The notes below the pieces were generated by a model. The model made no database searches. It worked only from the letters and a program-made list of their open reading frames with translations, and had not been told where the DNA came from. This document shows, piece by piece, positions 17,857 to 26,588 of a DNA stretch of 64,000 bases. Within the stretch, counting starts at the first letter, position 1; every line of letters starts with the position of its first letter. Made by a program: the position numbers and the translations under genes. Origin of the DNA: Rhodobacter sp. Har01 (GTDB taxonomy: Bacteria > Pseudomonadota > Alphaproteobacteria > Rhodobacterales > Rhodobacteraceae); the NCBI RefSeq assembly GCF_020564565.1, contig NZ_JAJCTD010000005.1:62001-126000 (forward strand). Direction: 5' to 3'.

Positions 17857-18575
17857 CCGCAGCGGTTGAGTTTCGCGATCTCTCGGGCATGGCCGAATTC
17901 CGCGCCGCCGAAGACCTGCAACGCGCCGTCTGGGGTGAAGGCGATCTGCCCGATCCGGCCGATCTGATGATGGTGATCCAGGCCGAAGGCGGGCTGGTCG
18001 GCGGGGCCTTCGTCGACGGCCGCCTTGCGGGCTATGTCTTCGGCTTTCCCACCCGCGAGCCGCAAGTGCAGCACTCGCATCGGCTTGCCGTGCTGTCCGA
18101 GGCGCGCGGCCTGTATCTTGGCGTGCAGTTGAAGCTCTACCAACGCCGCTGGTGCCTGGACCGAGGCATCTTGCGCGTCCGCTGGACCTTCGATCCCCTG
18201 CGCCTGGTCAATGCCACGCTGAACATTCACCGTCTTGGCGCCCAGTCGAACACTTATCTCGAGGATTATTACGGCGAGATGGCGGGCATCAATAGCGGCC
18301 TCACCTCGGACCGGCTGCTGGTTGAATGGGATCTGGCTTCGCCGGCGGTCGCGGCCCTGGCCAGGAGCGAATCCCGCCCCGCCTTCCCGGTCACTGCGGT
18401 GGACGTGGCCTTGCCGGAGGATTTGGGCTTGCTGACCCGGACCGACCCTCGGGCCGCCAGCGCACTGCGGTTGCGCCTTCGCGACCAACTGACCCGGGCC
18501 TTTGCCCAAGGGAAGAGGATCGTCGACTTCGACCGGGCTGCGCGGCGATATCTTCTCGCCGGCGACGGGCCGTAG
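17853..18575 (+). CDS. GNAT acyltransferase of COG3375 type
   Basis: A 240-residue predicted GNAT acyltransferase, translationally coupled to the racemase (4-bp overlap). Family features include the N-terminal EDLQRAVWGEGDL, the central GGAFVDGRLAGYVFGFPTRE strand pair, SHRLAVLSEARGLYLGVQLK (acyl-CoA-binding loop) and VRWTFDPLRLVNATLNIHRL, which is characteristic of this subfamily. In described NSAR clusters the GNAT N-succinylates D-amino acids before racemisation. The third enzyme of that pathway, an M20-type N-acyl-L-amino acid hydrolase, is absent from this window. Confidence 0.85.
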   Translation: MTAAVEFRDLSGMAEFRAAEDLQRAVWGEGDLPDPADLMMVIQAEGGLVGGAFVDGRLAGYVFGFPTREPQVQHSHRLAVLSEARGLYLGVQLKLYQRRWCLDRGILRVRWTFDPLRLVNATLNIHRLGAQSNTYLEDYYGEMAGINSGLTSDRLLVEWDLASPAVAALARSESRPAFPVTAVDVALPEDLGLLTRTDPRAASALRLRLRDQLTRAFAQGKRIVDFDRAARRYLLAGDGP

Positions 18576-18804
18576 CTGGGACAGCTGCTGCCTTGCCGGG
18601 TGGATGGCACCGGCAGAGGCGGCCGGAGGGCCAGGATCGTTGCCCAATCCCGGCCCTTCATTTCGTCGCGGGTGTTGCTCGGCGCAGAGCGGCTGTAGCT
18701 TGCTCCTGGCCTGCGGCAACAGGATTGTGAAACGGGTGCGTCTTGGCGGCCGTTCATCCGCAGCCTGCGGCTGTGTGGAGGCTTCGCAGTCTGGTGAGAT
18801 TGGG

Positions 18805-19514
18805 TCAGCCCTTCGGCCCTGGGACCTCGACCCGAGTGGTTTCCGGCTGCAATTGCGCCGCCATGCGCGTCAGCCGCAACAGGTGGTTGGACGCGATGTA
18901 TGAGGCATGGAACCGGGTCGGCGCCAAGGGGCGCAGGGTGTTGTCCTCTGCCGCCGTCTTGGTCAGGGCCGCGAACCAGGCGCGATGGAGATTTGGATCA
19001 TCACGGAAGAGCAGCGCCCGGATCTGCAGCCGAAGGTTGGGTCACCCGACGGGGCAAGTAACCTGATGATGCTGTCGGCCGGCGCAGGCCTGATCTTCGT
19101 ATCGCCGGTCATGCGCACCTCGAAATCACTGCCGAGGTTGGCCCAGGCCGCGCGAGTCTGGGCCATGATGGTGCCGAGGTCCAGACCGTGCACGGCCACC
19201 CTGCCCTGCGCGGGAGGCCTGCGCAGCGATATCCAGCCCAACTCGCGCATTCGCGCCATCTCGCGCTTGACGCTGCGTTCTTCCAAGGACCAGAGGCGGG
19301 CGATTTCGGCCTGACCAACGGCAAGTTCATCGGTGGCCAGCGCTGCCTGGCGGACGATCGGGCCTAGCTCCACAAACGCGGCATCCCGGAGTCGTTTTTC
19401 AGGCCCTTCAAGTCCGAGCTGTCCTGGCCCGTCGACGGGCAGGTCCGGGCAGACGCGGAAACCGCCGTATTCAGATGCATCGATGGGGTCCATTACCTGT
19501 CGGGCAGCATTCAT
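18805..19514 (-). pseudogene. frameshifted winged-helix protein with DnaA-N-like C-terminus
   Basis: The minus-strand frame from an ATG at 19514 encodes a DNA-binding-like module (VGQAEIARLWSLEERSVKRE, then MARMRELGWISLRRP and YGLD-like VHGLDLGTIMAQTRAAW). Near 19035 a -1 shift is needed to continue into LRLQIRALLFRDDPNLHRAW and then APTRFHASYIASNHLLRL, ending at the TGA 18805-18807. The C-terminal segment resembles the DnaA N-terminal-domain-like module (W..L...L.L.AP..F...Y) found in small alphaproteobacterial HTH proteins. Both halves have coding character, so a recent single-base change or a sequencing error is likely. Its target is unknown. Confidence 0.65.
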
Positions 19515-19764
19515 CGCGCGACTTCCAGAGCCCAGTTGCTTTCGCGCGAAGGGCCAAGGAAGGGGCCCAAGCGCCTTTCTGGAAAGCCGGCAACTCCGGC
19601 CGGCCACACACTGGTTCCGACATCATGGTCGACCTGGTCTGTATTTCGGCAGCTTCCCGGACGGTGACCCCGGCACCGGCGCGGGCCTTCCACCCGCGAC
19701 CTGAAGGATGACTCGGCCGTGCCTGTCAGGCTATCCTCACGCGCGGCAGACAAGGACCACTCGC

Positions 19765-20637
19765 ATGGCTCGTCTCGACATCGACACCCTCGCCGCGTTC
19801 GTCTCGATCGTCGACACCGGCAGCTTCACCCTTGCCGGCCACCGCGTCGGCAAGAGCCAGGCCGCCGTATCGGCCGCCATCGTGCGGCTGGAAGAACGGG
19901 TCGGCCATCGCTTGCTTAACCGCACCGCCCGCACCCTGTCGCTGACCGCCGAAGGAGAGCTTTTGTGCGGCTATGCCCGCCGCCTGCTGGCGCTGGAGCA
20001 GGACGCCATCGCCGCGATGGGGGGTGTGCCGGGCACCGGCCGGGTGCGGCTGGGCATGCCCGATGACTACATCGGGCTGTTCGGGGTCAGCGTCATGGAA
20101 CACTTTTCGATGCGCCACAAGGACGTGGCCGTCGAGGTGGTCTGCGAATTCTCGCATGATCTTGAACCCATGGTGCAGAACGGCGAGATCGACCTTGCCA
20201 TCGTGACCCGCCGCGCCGGCGACACCCACGGAGAACTGCTGAAGCGCGAAAGGCAGCACTGGTGCGCCGCGGTGAACGCCTTTCCCGAACGGCAAGAGGA
20301 ATTGCCGCTGGCGCTGTTCCCAGAGAATTGCCGGGCACGGCCACGCATCCTAAAGGCCCTGAACAACGCAGGCCGGCGCTGGCGGGTGGTCTGGGTCTCG
20401 TCGCACCTGCAATCGGTGCAGTCGGCGGTCATGCTGGGCTTTGGCGTCACCGCCCTGCCGCAGTCAGCCTTGACCTTCGAGCACCGGGTGCTGACCGAAG
20501 CCGACGGCCTGCCGCCGCTGCCGGAACTGGAACTTGTGCTGATCCAGTCGCCCGGGATTGGCGTTGCCGGGCGGCGGCTGGCGCATTTCCTGCGCGCGGA
20601 ATTCAGCGCCGGGCCGGAGGTCGCGGCAGCTTCATAG
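19765..20637 (+). CDS. LysR family transcriptional regulator
   Basis: A 290-residue LysR regulator: N-terminal winged HTH (LAAFVSIVDTGSFTLAGHRV, then GKSQAAVSAAIVRLEE) and an effector domain starting about residue 90 (GTGRVRLGMPDDYIGLFG). The ATG at 19765 is fixed by AAGGA upstream and the family-like N-terminus; an earlier in-frame start adds an unrelated tail. Its 3' end overlaps the convergent aminotransferase gene by 35 bp. It may control the aminotransferase/TRAP operon, but it is not divergent from it. Confidence 0.88.
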   Translation: MARLDIDTLAAFVSIVDTGSFTLAGHRVGKSQAAVSAAIVRLEERVGHRLLNRTARTLSLTAEGELLCGYARRLLALEQDAIAAMGGVPGTGRVRLGMPDDYIGLFGVSVMEHFSMRHKDVAVEVVCEFSHDLEPMVQNGEIDLAIVTRRAGDTHGELLKRERQHWCAAVNAFPERQEELPLALFPENCRARPRILKALNNAGRRWRVVWVSSHLQSVQSAVMLGFGVTALPQSALTFEHRVLTEADGLPPLPELELVLIQSPGIGVAGRRLAHFLRAEFSAGPEVAAAS

Positions 20638-21850
20638 CCGCCTTGCGGACCGCATCGGCCATCGCGCCGATCACCGCGTCGTCATGGGCAAAGCCCAGGA
20701 ACCAGCGGCCAAAGGCGCCCGGCATGGTCATCACGCCCTCATCCCGCAACGCCAGGTGCAGCGCCAGAGTGCGGTCGGGCCGGGCCGCGGCTGCGGCCTC
20801 TTCGTAGCTGCGCGGCGGGTCGGCGGCGAACCAGGGGGTGAAAACCATCCCCAGGCCCAGGGTGGTCGCCGTGATCCCGCGCGCCACCAGTGCCTCGACC
20901 AGATGGCCGCGCATCCGGTCGCCACGGGCGGCCAGGGCGGCGTAGTCCTGCACCGCCAACCGGGCAAGCGTCGCAACGACCGCCGCGGTCGCCAGCGGAT
21001 TGCCGGCATAGGTGCCGGCCCGCACCGCGCGCCCGTCTGCCGCCGCGGCCATCACGTCGGGACGGCCGATCACCGCCGCCACGGCGTACCCGTTGCCGAT
21101 GGCCTTGCCCAGCGTGGCCAGGTCCGGCTGCAGGCCAAGGCCCTGCGACATCAGGCCAAAGCGGCCGCGGAAGCCGCTCAGCACCTCGTCCGCAATGACC
21201 AGAGCACCGTGTTTCCGGGCCAGCGTTTGCACCGCGGCCAGCCAGGCCGGGTCGGCCGGGATGCAGCCGGCGTTGGCCAGGAGCGGCTCGAGAATGATCG
21301 CGGCGATGTCGTCACTGTCGTCAAACAGTTGTTGCAGGTCGGCCGGGTCGTTGAACCGCGTCAACACCGTGCCGTGGCGACGCGGCCGTGGCGCGTTGCC
21401 GATCAGCGCCTCGGGCGCGCCGGCATTGCCAAAGGCCATCGGGTCGAACCAGCCGTCGAAGCCGCCGGCAACCTTGGCGATGGTCCCGCGCCCGGTCACG
21501 GCGCGGGCGACGCGGCACGCCAGATGCACCGCCTCGCTGCCGGAACTGGTGAAGACCGCCTGCGACAGCGCCACGCAGGGGGCGCAAAGGGCCGCAGCCG
21601 CCGCCTCTTCTCTGGCATGGGCAAAGGCCGGCATCGAGCCGCGGCGGATCGCCCCGATGACCGCCGCATCCACCTCTGGATCGGCATGCCCCAGCAGCGT
21701 GGCGCCAAAGCCGAGTGCCGTGTCGACATAGCGGCGCCCGTCCGCTGCGTGCAGATAGGGCCCCTCGGCCCGGGTCACCAGGAAGGCTGCCCCGCCCATC
21801 TCGGGCACCGCTCGGCCCGCACTGGAGATTCCGCCCAGAAGGTGTGGCAT
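20603..21850 (-). CDS. class III PLP aminotransferase (glutamate-1-semialdehyde aminomutase-like)
   Basis: A 415-residue fold-type I aminotransferase. The PLP features are VIADEVLSGFRGRFG (Asp contacting the pyridine N) and LATLGKAIGNGYAVAAV with the Schiff-base Lys; the C-terminal half has YAGNPLATAAVVATL. The early part reads LHAADGRRYVDTALGFGATL. It resembles GSA-aminomutase-like transaminases used in catabolism rather than haem synthesis. The start ATG at 21850 overlaps the TRAP large permease stop by 1 bp, so it is the last gene of the TRAP operon and probably acts on the imported acid or amine. Confidence 0.88.
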   Translation of the reverse strand: MPHLLGGISSAGRAVPEMGGAAFLVTRAEGPYLHAADGRRYVDTALGFGATLLGHADPEVDAAVIGAIRRGSMPAFAHAREEAAAAALCAPCVALSQAVFTSSGSEAVHLACRVARAVTGRGTIAKVAGGFDGWFDPMAFGNAGAPEALIGNAPRPRRHGTVLTRFNDPADLQQLFDDSDDIAAIILEPLLANAGCIPADPAWLAAVQTLARKHGALVIADEVLSGFRGRFGLMSQGLGLQPDLATLGKAIGNGYAVAAVIGRPDVMAAAADGRAVRAGTYAGNPLATAAVVATLARLAVQDYAALAARGDRMRGHLVEALVARGITATTLGLGMVFTPWFAADPPRSYEEAAAAARPDRTLALHLALRDEGVMTMPGAFGRWFLGFAHDDAVIGAMADAVRKAAMKLPRPPARR

Positions 21851-23139
21851 CAGTTGTTCCCCAGCATGTGCGGCAACCATTCGGACAGGCCGGGAAACAG
21901 CACCAGCAGCACCAGCACAAGCGCGCTGGCCGCCCAGAACGGCACCAACTCGCGCGAGACGGCGCCGATGTCGACCCGGCCGACGTTGCAGACCACGAAC
22001 AGGTTGGTTCCCACCGGCGGCGTGTAGAGTCCGATCCCCAGCGCCACGGTGAACAGCACGCCAACCTGGAACGGCGCCAACCCCGCATCCCCCAGAACCG
22101 GCGCCAGGATCGGGGCCAGCACGATCATCGCCGGGCCGAGGTCCATGAAGGCGCCCACGACCAGCAGGACGCCCAGAACCAGCGCCACCGTTGCCAAAGG
22201 CCCGGCCCCGACATGCTCGATCAGCGCGGTGGTCATCTGCGGCACCTGCTCGACCGTCAGGATCCAGGCGAAGGGAGTCGCCAGCGCCATGATCAGCATC
22301 ACCGCCCCGGTGCCGCTGACGGTTTCCACCAACGCCGCCCGAAATTCGACCAGCGTCAGTTCTCGGTAGACAAGGATCCCCGCGGCCAGGGCATAGACCA
22401 CCGACAAGGCAGCAGCCTCGGTCGCAGTGGCGAAGCCGGACAGGATCGTCCCCAGCACGAAGGCGGGCATGCCCAGGGCTGGCAGCGCCACCACCAGGTC
22501 GCGGCGGAAATCACCCCAGGACCGGGTGTTCGGCACGCCGGCATAGCCGCGCTTGCGGGACACCAGCCAGGTGGTCAGCATGAACAGCACCGCGATTGCC
22601 ACCCCCGGCAGCACCCCCGCCAGGAACAGCCCGCCGATCGAGGTATCGGTCAGCACGCCATACAGGATGAAGACCACGCTGGGCGGCACGATGATGCCCA
22701 GCGTGCCCGAGGCCGCGGTGATCGCCGCCGCGAAGGCGCGCGGATAGCCGTGCTCGGCCATCGCCGGGATCATCAGCTTGGCCACCGCACTGGTGTCGGC
22801 GGTGGCCGAGCCGCTGATGCCGCCATAGACGAAGGCGGTGGCGATGTTGACGAAGCCCAGGCCGCCGGTGAAGCGGCCGAACAGGAACTCGGCCACGCTG
22901 ATCAGCCGGCGGGTCAGGCCGCCGCGGTTCATCAGCTCGCCGCTGAACAGGAACAGCGGGATGGCGGCAAGATACAGCGAATCCGCGCCGCGGATCACCT
23001 GCTGCGCCATCCAGGGCTGCGGCATGTCCAGTGGGCCGAAGGTCAGAGCGGCCAGGCTGGCCAGGCCCATGGCCCAGAGGATCGGCAGGCCCGCCAGCAG
23101 CGTCACCGCGAAGGCCAGCGCCAGGATCAGGATCGTCAT
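21850..23139 (-). CDS. TRAP transporter large permease (DctM)
   Basis: A 429-residue polytopic protein. Family landmarks are IPLFLFSGELMNRGGLTRRL near residue 60, GGISGSATADTSAVAKLMIP, TAASGTLGIIVPPSVVFILYG and the C-terminal GLYTPPVGTNLFVVCNV. It carries sodium-coupled solute across the inner membrane with the small permease and the binding protein. The ATG at 23139 overlaps the DctQ stop by 4 bp; longer open sequence upstream overlaps DctQ and is not used. Confidence 0.93.
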   Translation of the reverse strand: MTILILALAFAVTLLAGLPILWAMGLASLAALTFGPLDMPQPWMAQQVIRGADSLYLAAIPLFLFSGELMNRGGLTRRLISVAEFLFGRFTGGLGFVNIATAFVYGGISGSATADTSAVAKLMIPAMAEHGYPRAFAAAITAASGTLGIIVPPSVVFILYGVLTDTSIGGLFLAGVLPGVAIAVLFMLTTWLVSRKRGYAGVPNTRSWGDFRRDLVVALPALGMPAFVLGTILSGFATATEAAALSVVYALAAGILVYRELTLVEFRAALVETVSGTGAVMLIMALATPFAWILTVEQVPQMTTALIEHVGAGPLATVALVLGVLLVVGAFMDLGPAMIVLAPILAPVLGDAGLAPFQVGVLFTVALGIGLYTPPVGTNLFVVCNVGRVDIGAVSRELVPFWAASALVLVLLVLFPGLSEWLPHMLGNN

Positions 23140-23648
23140 CGCCCGGCACCCTGACGCAGAAGGGCCACCAGCCGCGCCAGGGTGATGACCAGAACCCCCA
23201 GGGTGAAGCCGACCAGCGGCAGGCTTTGCACCAGCCGCGGCAGCCGCAGCACTGGCGTCGGCGCCAGGCCGGTCTTTTGTGCGAAGGCCAGCCCGCTGAA
23301 CAGCAGCGCTCCGGCCAGCCACAGCACTGCGAGCCCGCCCAGGATCGCCAGGACCTGCGCCGCGCGCCCGTGCAACCGGTCGGTCACCAGCGTCAGCGCC
23401 ACGTTCTCGCGGTTCAGTTCGGCCAGGATCACGCCGAAGAAGCTGACCCAGAGAAACGAGATCGCCGCGACCTCGAAGGTCCATTCCACGCCACGCAGGC
23501 CCAGGTAGCGGGCGGCGATGCCCAGGAGGATGGCCAGGATCATCACCGCAAAGGACAGGACGGCCACGCCGGTGGCCAGCCAGCGCAATCCGTTCAGGAC
23601 CAGCGGATCGGGTGGGGTGGGAAGGGGCATCTTCGAGGGTCCAGTCAT
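23136..23648 (-). CDS. TRAP transporter small permease (DctQ)
   Basis: A 170-residue protein with four transmembrane helices. VEWTFEVAAISFLWVSFFGV with the following E-rich loop and NRENVALTLVTDRL are typical of DctQ. The ATG at 23648 is preferred over an earlier in-frame ATG because it starts the family homology. It lies between the binding protein and the large permease. Confidence 0.88.
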   Translation of the reverse strand: MTGPSKMPLPTPPDPLVLNGLRWLATGVAVLSFAVMILAILLGIAARYLGLRGVEWTFEVAAISFLWVSFFGVILAELNRENVALTLVTDRLHGRAAQVLAILGGLAVLWLAGALLFSGLAFAQKTGLAPTPVLRLPRLVQSLPLVGFTLGVLVITLARLVALLRQGAGR

Positions 23649-23697
23649 GCAACGGCCCTGCCGGGGCGACCGGCAGGGCGGGATCGGTTGCCTTGAC

Positions 23698-24672
23698 TCA
23701 GCCGCCCGCGGCCGCGGCAACGACCTTGGCCACGTAGTCGGCACCCCACTCCTTGCCGAACTGCTCGTAGACCGGACCGACCATCGCCTTGAACGGCGCC
23801 TGATCGACGGTGTTGACCGTCACCCCCGCGGCCGCCAGGTCGGACAGCACCTTGTCATAGGTGGCGGCCAGCTCGCCGCGATACCAGGTGGTGGTCTCGG
23901 CCGCCGCCGCGTCGATGGCGGCGCGTCCGGCCTCATCCAGGCCGTCATAGCGGGCGGCATTGATGAACCAGTAGTTCGGCGTCCAGACATAGTTCGACAC
24001 CGACAGGTACTTGGTCACCTCGTACCATTTCTGGTCCTGGAAATCGCGCATCTCGGGTTCCACCCCGTCGACCACGCCGGATTGCAGCGAGGTGTAGACC
24101 TCGCCGAACGGGATCGACTGCGCCAGCGCCCCCAGGGCGTTCATGGTGGCCAGCAGCACCGGGTTCGGCGGCGTGCGGACCTTGACCCCGGCCAGATCGG
24201 CCGGCGTGGTCACCGGGCCCTTGGTCAGCGCGAACTGGCGGAAGCCGGAATCCAGCGCCCCCAGCATGTGGAATCCGTTGTCTCCGCCGGTGGCAAAGAC
24301 CTCTTGGCCCACCGGGCCGTCCAGGAAGGCATGCACCGCGTCCAGGTCCTTGAACAGGAACGGCAAGGTGACGACGTTCAGCCGCGGGTCGATGGCATCG
24401 GCCACGCCGCCCAGCCCGATGTCGATCGACCCGGCGCCCACGCCGTCGGCGATCGCCGCCTCGTCGCCCAACTGGCCCTCGGGGAAGATCTGCACCTCGA
24501 GCGCCCCGCCGCTCTTTTCAGCCACCTTCTGGGCGAACATCTCGGCCGCCTTCTGGATCAGGCTGCCCGAAGAGGATTCATGCGCGAGACGAAGGGTTTC
24601 GGCGTCGGCAGCAGCGGCCATCAGCGCAAGCACCGAGGCGGCCAGAGCGGACGAGAGGGAAGGAAGTCTCAT
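23698..24672 (-). CDS. TRAP transporter substrate-binding protein (DctP)
   Basis: A 324-residue periplasmic protein with signal peptide (SALAASVLALMAAAADA) and DctP-family motifs: LRLAHESSSGSLIQKAAEMF, LEVQIFPEGQLGDE and the central GVKVRTPPNPVLL with the conserved Arg that salt-bridges a carboxylate ligand. GEVYTSLQSGVVDGVEPEMR is the family signature. It is the first gene of the four-gene TRAP/aminotransferase operon. The ligand is therefore probably a carboxylic or amino acid. Confidence 0.92.
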   Translation of the reverse strand: MRLPSLSSALAASVLALMAAAADAETLRLAHESSSGSLIQKAAEMFAQKVAEKSGGALEVQIFPEGQLGDEAAIADGVGAGSIDIGLGGVADAIDPRLNVVTLPFLFKDLDAVHAFLDGPVGQEVFATGGDNGFHMLGALDSGFRQFALTKGPVTTPADLAGVKVRTPPNPVLLATMNALGALAQSIPFGEVYTSLQSGVVDGVEPEMRDFQDQKWYEVTKYLSVSNYVWTPNYWFINAARYDGLDEAGRAAIDAAAAETTTWYRGELAATYDKVLSDLAAAGVTVNTVDQAPFKAMVGPVYEQFGKEWGADYVAKVVAAAAGG

Positions 24673-24943
24673 GGGGATGTCCTCGCTGTTGGTTTGGTCT
24701 TGTGCCGTCAGTAAAGCCGGCCAGCCCCTTAGGTCGCAAACACGCAGCGCGGCCTTGGCAATCCAAATTTCTGATCCGTCCATCACCTTTCCTGATCGAA
24801 CCGGTCGCCGGACGGATTCTGCACGCCCATTTCGCACACCAGGTCCGGCGGGCCGTGCGGTGCGGAAGTGGGCACGCAAACGCCCGAAGTCTGGCCAGTG
24901 GCCCGTGAAACCGAGCGGTTCGGGTCACATTGCGGCCCGGACC

Positions 24944-26497
24944 TTACGGGCGGCCCGGTTCCGCCGCGCCCCCATCTGGCAGGCAAGGATCATTCAGCCC
25001 GGCAAAGCCGCCATCGGACTGCCGGGCCACGCCGGAGGGGCAGGCGTAGAGCTTCGGCATCACCACGTTGCCCGAAATCTCAAGGCGGTATCGGCTGGAA
25101 AGTTCATCCAGCACCGCTGCTCCCAGCCGCGGGTCGGCGCGCAGGCTGCCGCGGTGGCTGGCGTCGAGGCGCGGAGAGTGGAAGGCGTCCTCCAGCGACA
25201 GGCCGAAGTCCAGCATCAGCGCGGCGATTTGTGAAACGCAAGGCATGATCAGGTCGCCGCCCGAGGCGCCGAGGGCGAATTCGGCCCGCCCGTCGCGGAC
25301 CGCCACGGTGGGCACCATGTTGGACGAGTTGATCCGCTTGCCGCCGGCCATCGAGGTGCGCAGCCCGGGGCGCGGGTCGAAGTAGCTGACGCCGTTGTTC
25401 ATCGCCATGCCCAGGCCGGGCAGGGTGATCCCGGCGCCGAAATGGTCGAGGAGCGTGTAGGTCAGCGCCACCATGTTTCCCTCGGCGTCGGCCGCCGACA
25501 GCGACGAGGTGGAACTGCCAACCTCCGTGAGGGTGCCGTTGCGCTGGCGGTGGGCCCGCCAGGCCGCTTCCAGCGCGTCGGCATAGACCAGCCAGCTTTC
25601 GGCATCGGGGGCAGGGCCGGGGTGGGGCAGGTGGGCCTCGACATGGGCCAGGAAGTCCTTCAGGCGCAGGCCACCGCTTTGCTCGCCCGGCGTGCAAAGC
25701 GTCACGCCGCGGTGACTGGCCTGCAAAGGGGCGTGGTCTTCCACCCGGTAGGCCGCCAGGTCGTCCAGCGTCATCCGGTTGCCCTGCGCGGCCAGCGCCG
25801 CCACCAGGTCGCGCCCCAGCGCGCCGCGGTAGAAGCCTTCGGCCCCGGTCTCGGCCAGCCGCCGCAGGGTCTGCGCCAGGCCCGGAATGTGCAGCGGCGC
25901 GCCAGGCGGCAAGGGCGCTCCGCCGGGCAGGTAGATCGCCGAGGAGACCGGGTCGCGGGCCAGCACCGGCATTTCCGATGCGATCATCAGGGTGGTGTAC
26001 CAGCTTGCCGGAATGCCGGTTTCAGCCAGCCGGATCGCCGGCTCCAGCGCTTCTGCCAGGCCAAGGCGGCCATGGCGCCGCAGCGCGTGGTCGAACCCAG
26101 CCACCGCGCCCGGCACGGTGACGGCGCGCGCGCCTTGGGTGTTGGCGAAATCCTTCACCGCCGGAAACCCCATCGAGGTGACGGGCAGATCCGGGTCGAT
26201 GGGGTAGTCCTCGGCCCGCAGCGCCTGCGGCAGCACGCCCTGGAAATCCAGCGCCACCGCGCGGGCCTCGCGCGCCAGCCAGATCACCATGAAGCCGCTG
26301 CCGCCCAGCCCGCACATCCAGGGTTCCACCGCGGCCAGCGCCAGCGCCGCCGCCACCGCCGCGTCCACCGCGTTGCCGCCACGGGCCAGCATCGTGGCCC
26401 CCGCCTGTGCCGCCGCGATGTGCTGCGCGGCAACCATTCCGGCCTGGCCGGTGACGGCCGGCTTGCGCGTGATCCACTGGTCGGCTGCCGTCGCCAT
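24944..26497 (-). CDS. gamma-glutamyltransferase family protein
   Basis: A 517-residue Ntn-hydrolase of the GGT family. The autoprocessing region is GSSTSSLSAADAEGNMVALT with the catalytic Thr, followed by LPGLGMAMNNGVSYFDPRPG and AGGKRINSSNMVPTV. The early part has ARGGNAVDAAVAAALALA and VPGAVAGFDHAL. There is no obvious signal peptide. Members cleave gamma-glutamyl bonds or act as acylases. The ATG at 26497 begins family homology. It is divergent from the GntR regulator across an AT-rich 91-bp promoter region, so the two may share control. Confidence 0.88.
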   Translation of the reverse strand: MATAADQWITRKPAVTGQAGMVAAQHIAAAQAGATMLARGGNAVDAAVAAALALAAVEPWMCGLGGSGFMVIWLAREARAVALDFQGVLPQALRAEDYPIDPDLPVTSMGFPAVKDFANTQGARAVTVPGAVAGFDHALRRHGRLGLAEALEPAIRLAETGIPASWYTTLMIASEMPVLARDPVSSAIYLPGGAPLPPGAPLHIPGLAQTLRRLAETGAEGFYRGALGRDLVAALAAQGNRMTLDDLAAYRVEDHAPLQASHRGVTLCTPGEQSGGLRLKDFLAHVEAHLPHPGPAPDAESWLVYADALEAAWRAHRQRNGTLTEVGSSTSSLSAADAEGNMVALTYTLLDHFGAGITLPGLGMAMNNGVSYFDPRPGLRTSMAGGKRINSSNMVPTVAVRDGRAEFALGASGGDLIMPCVSQIAALMLDFGLSLEDAFHSPRLDASHRGSLRADPRLGAAVLDELSSRYRLEISGNVVMPKLYACPSGVARQSDGGFAGLNDPCLPDGGAAEPGRP

Positions 26498-26554
26498 GCC
26501 TGCACCCCTTTTGCCAAGCCGCTTGTCAGGTCGTCCGATTCGAGTATATCGTAA

Positions 26555-26571
26555 ATATATTCTGAATATAT
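26555..26571. promoter_or_regulatory. ATATATTC-T-GAATATAT inverted repeat, candidate GntR operator
   Basis: A perfect 17-bp palindrome (8-bp arms, single central base) lies in the divergent gap between the GGT gene and the GntR gene, ending 17 bp before the GntR ATG. The flanks repeat TATATCG on both sides. The AT richness stands out sharply in DNA of about 65-70% GC. A site here could let the GntR protein repress its own operon and the GGT gene. The assignment is positional. Confidence 0.5.
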
Positions 26572-26588
26572 CGAACGGACCGCCCGGC

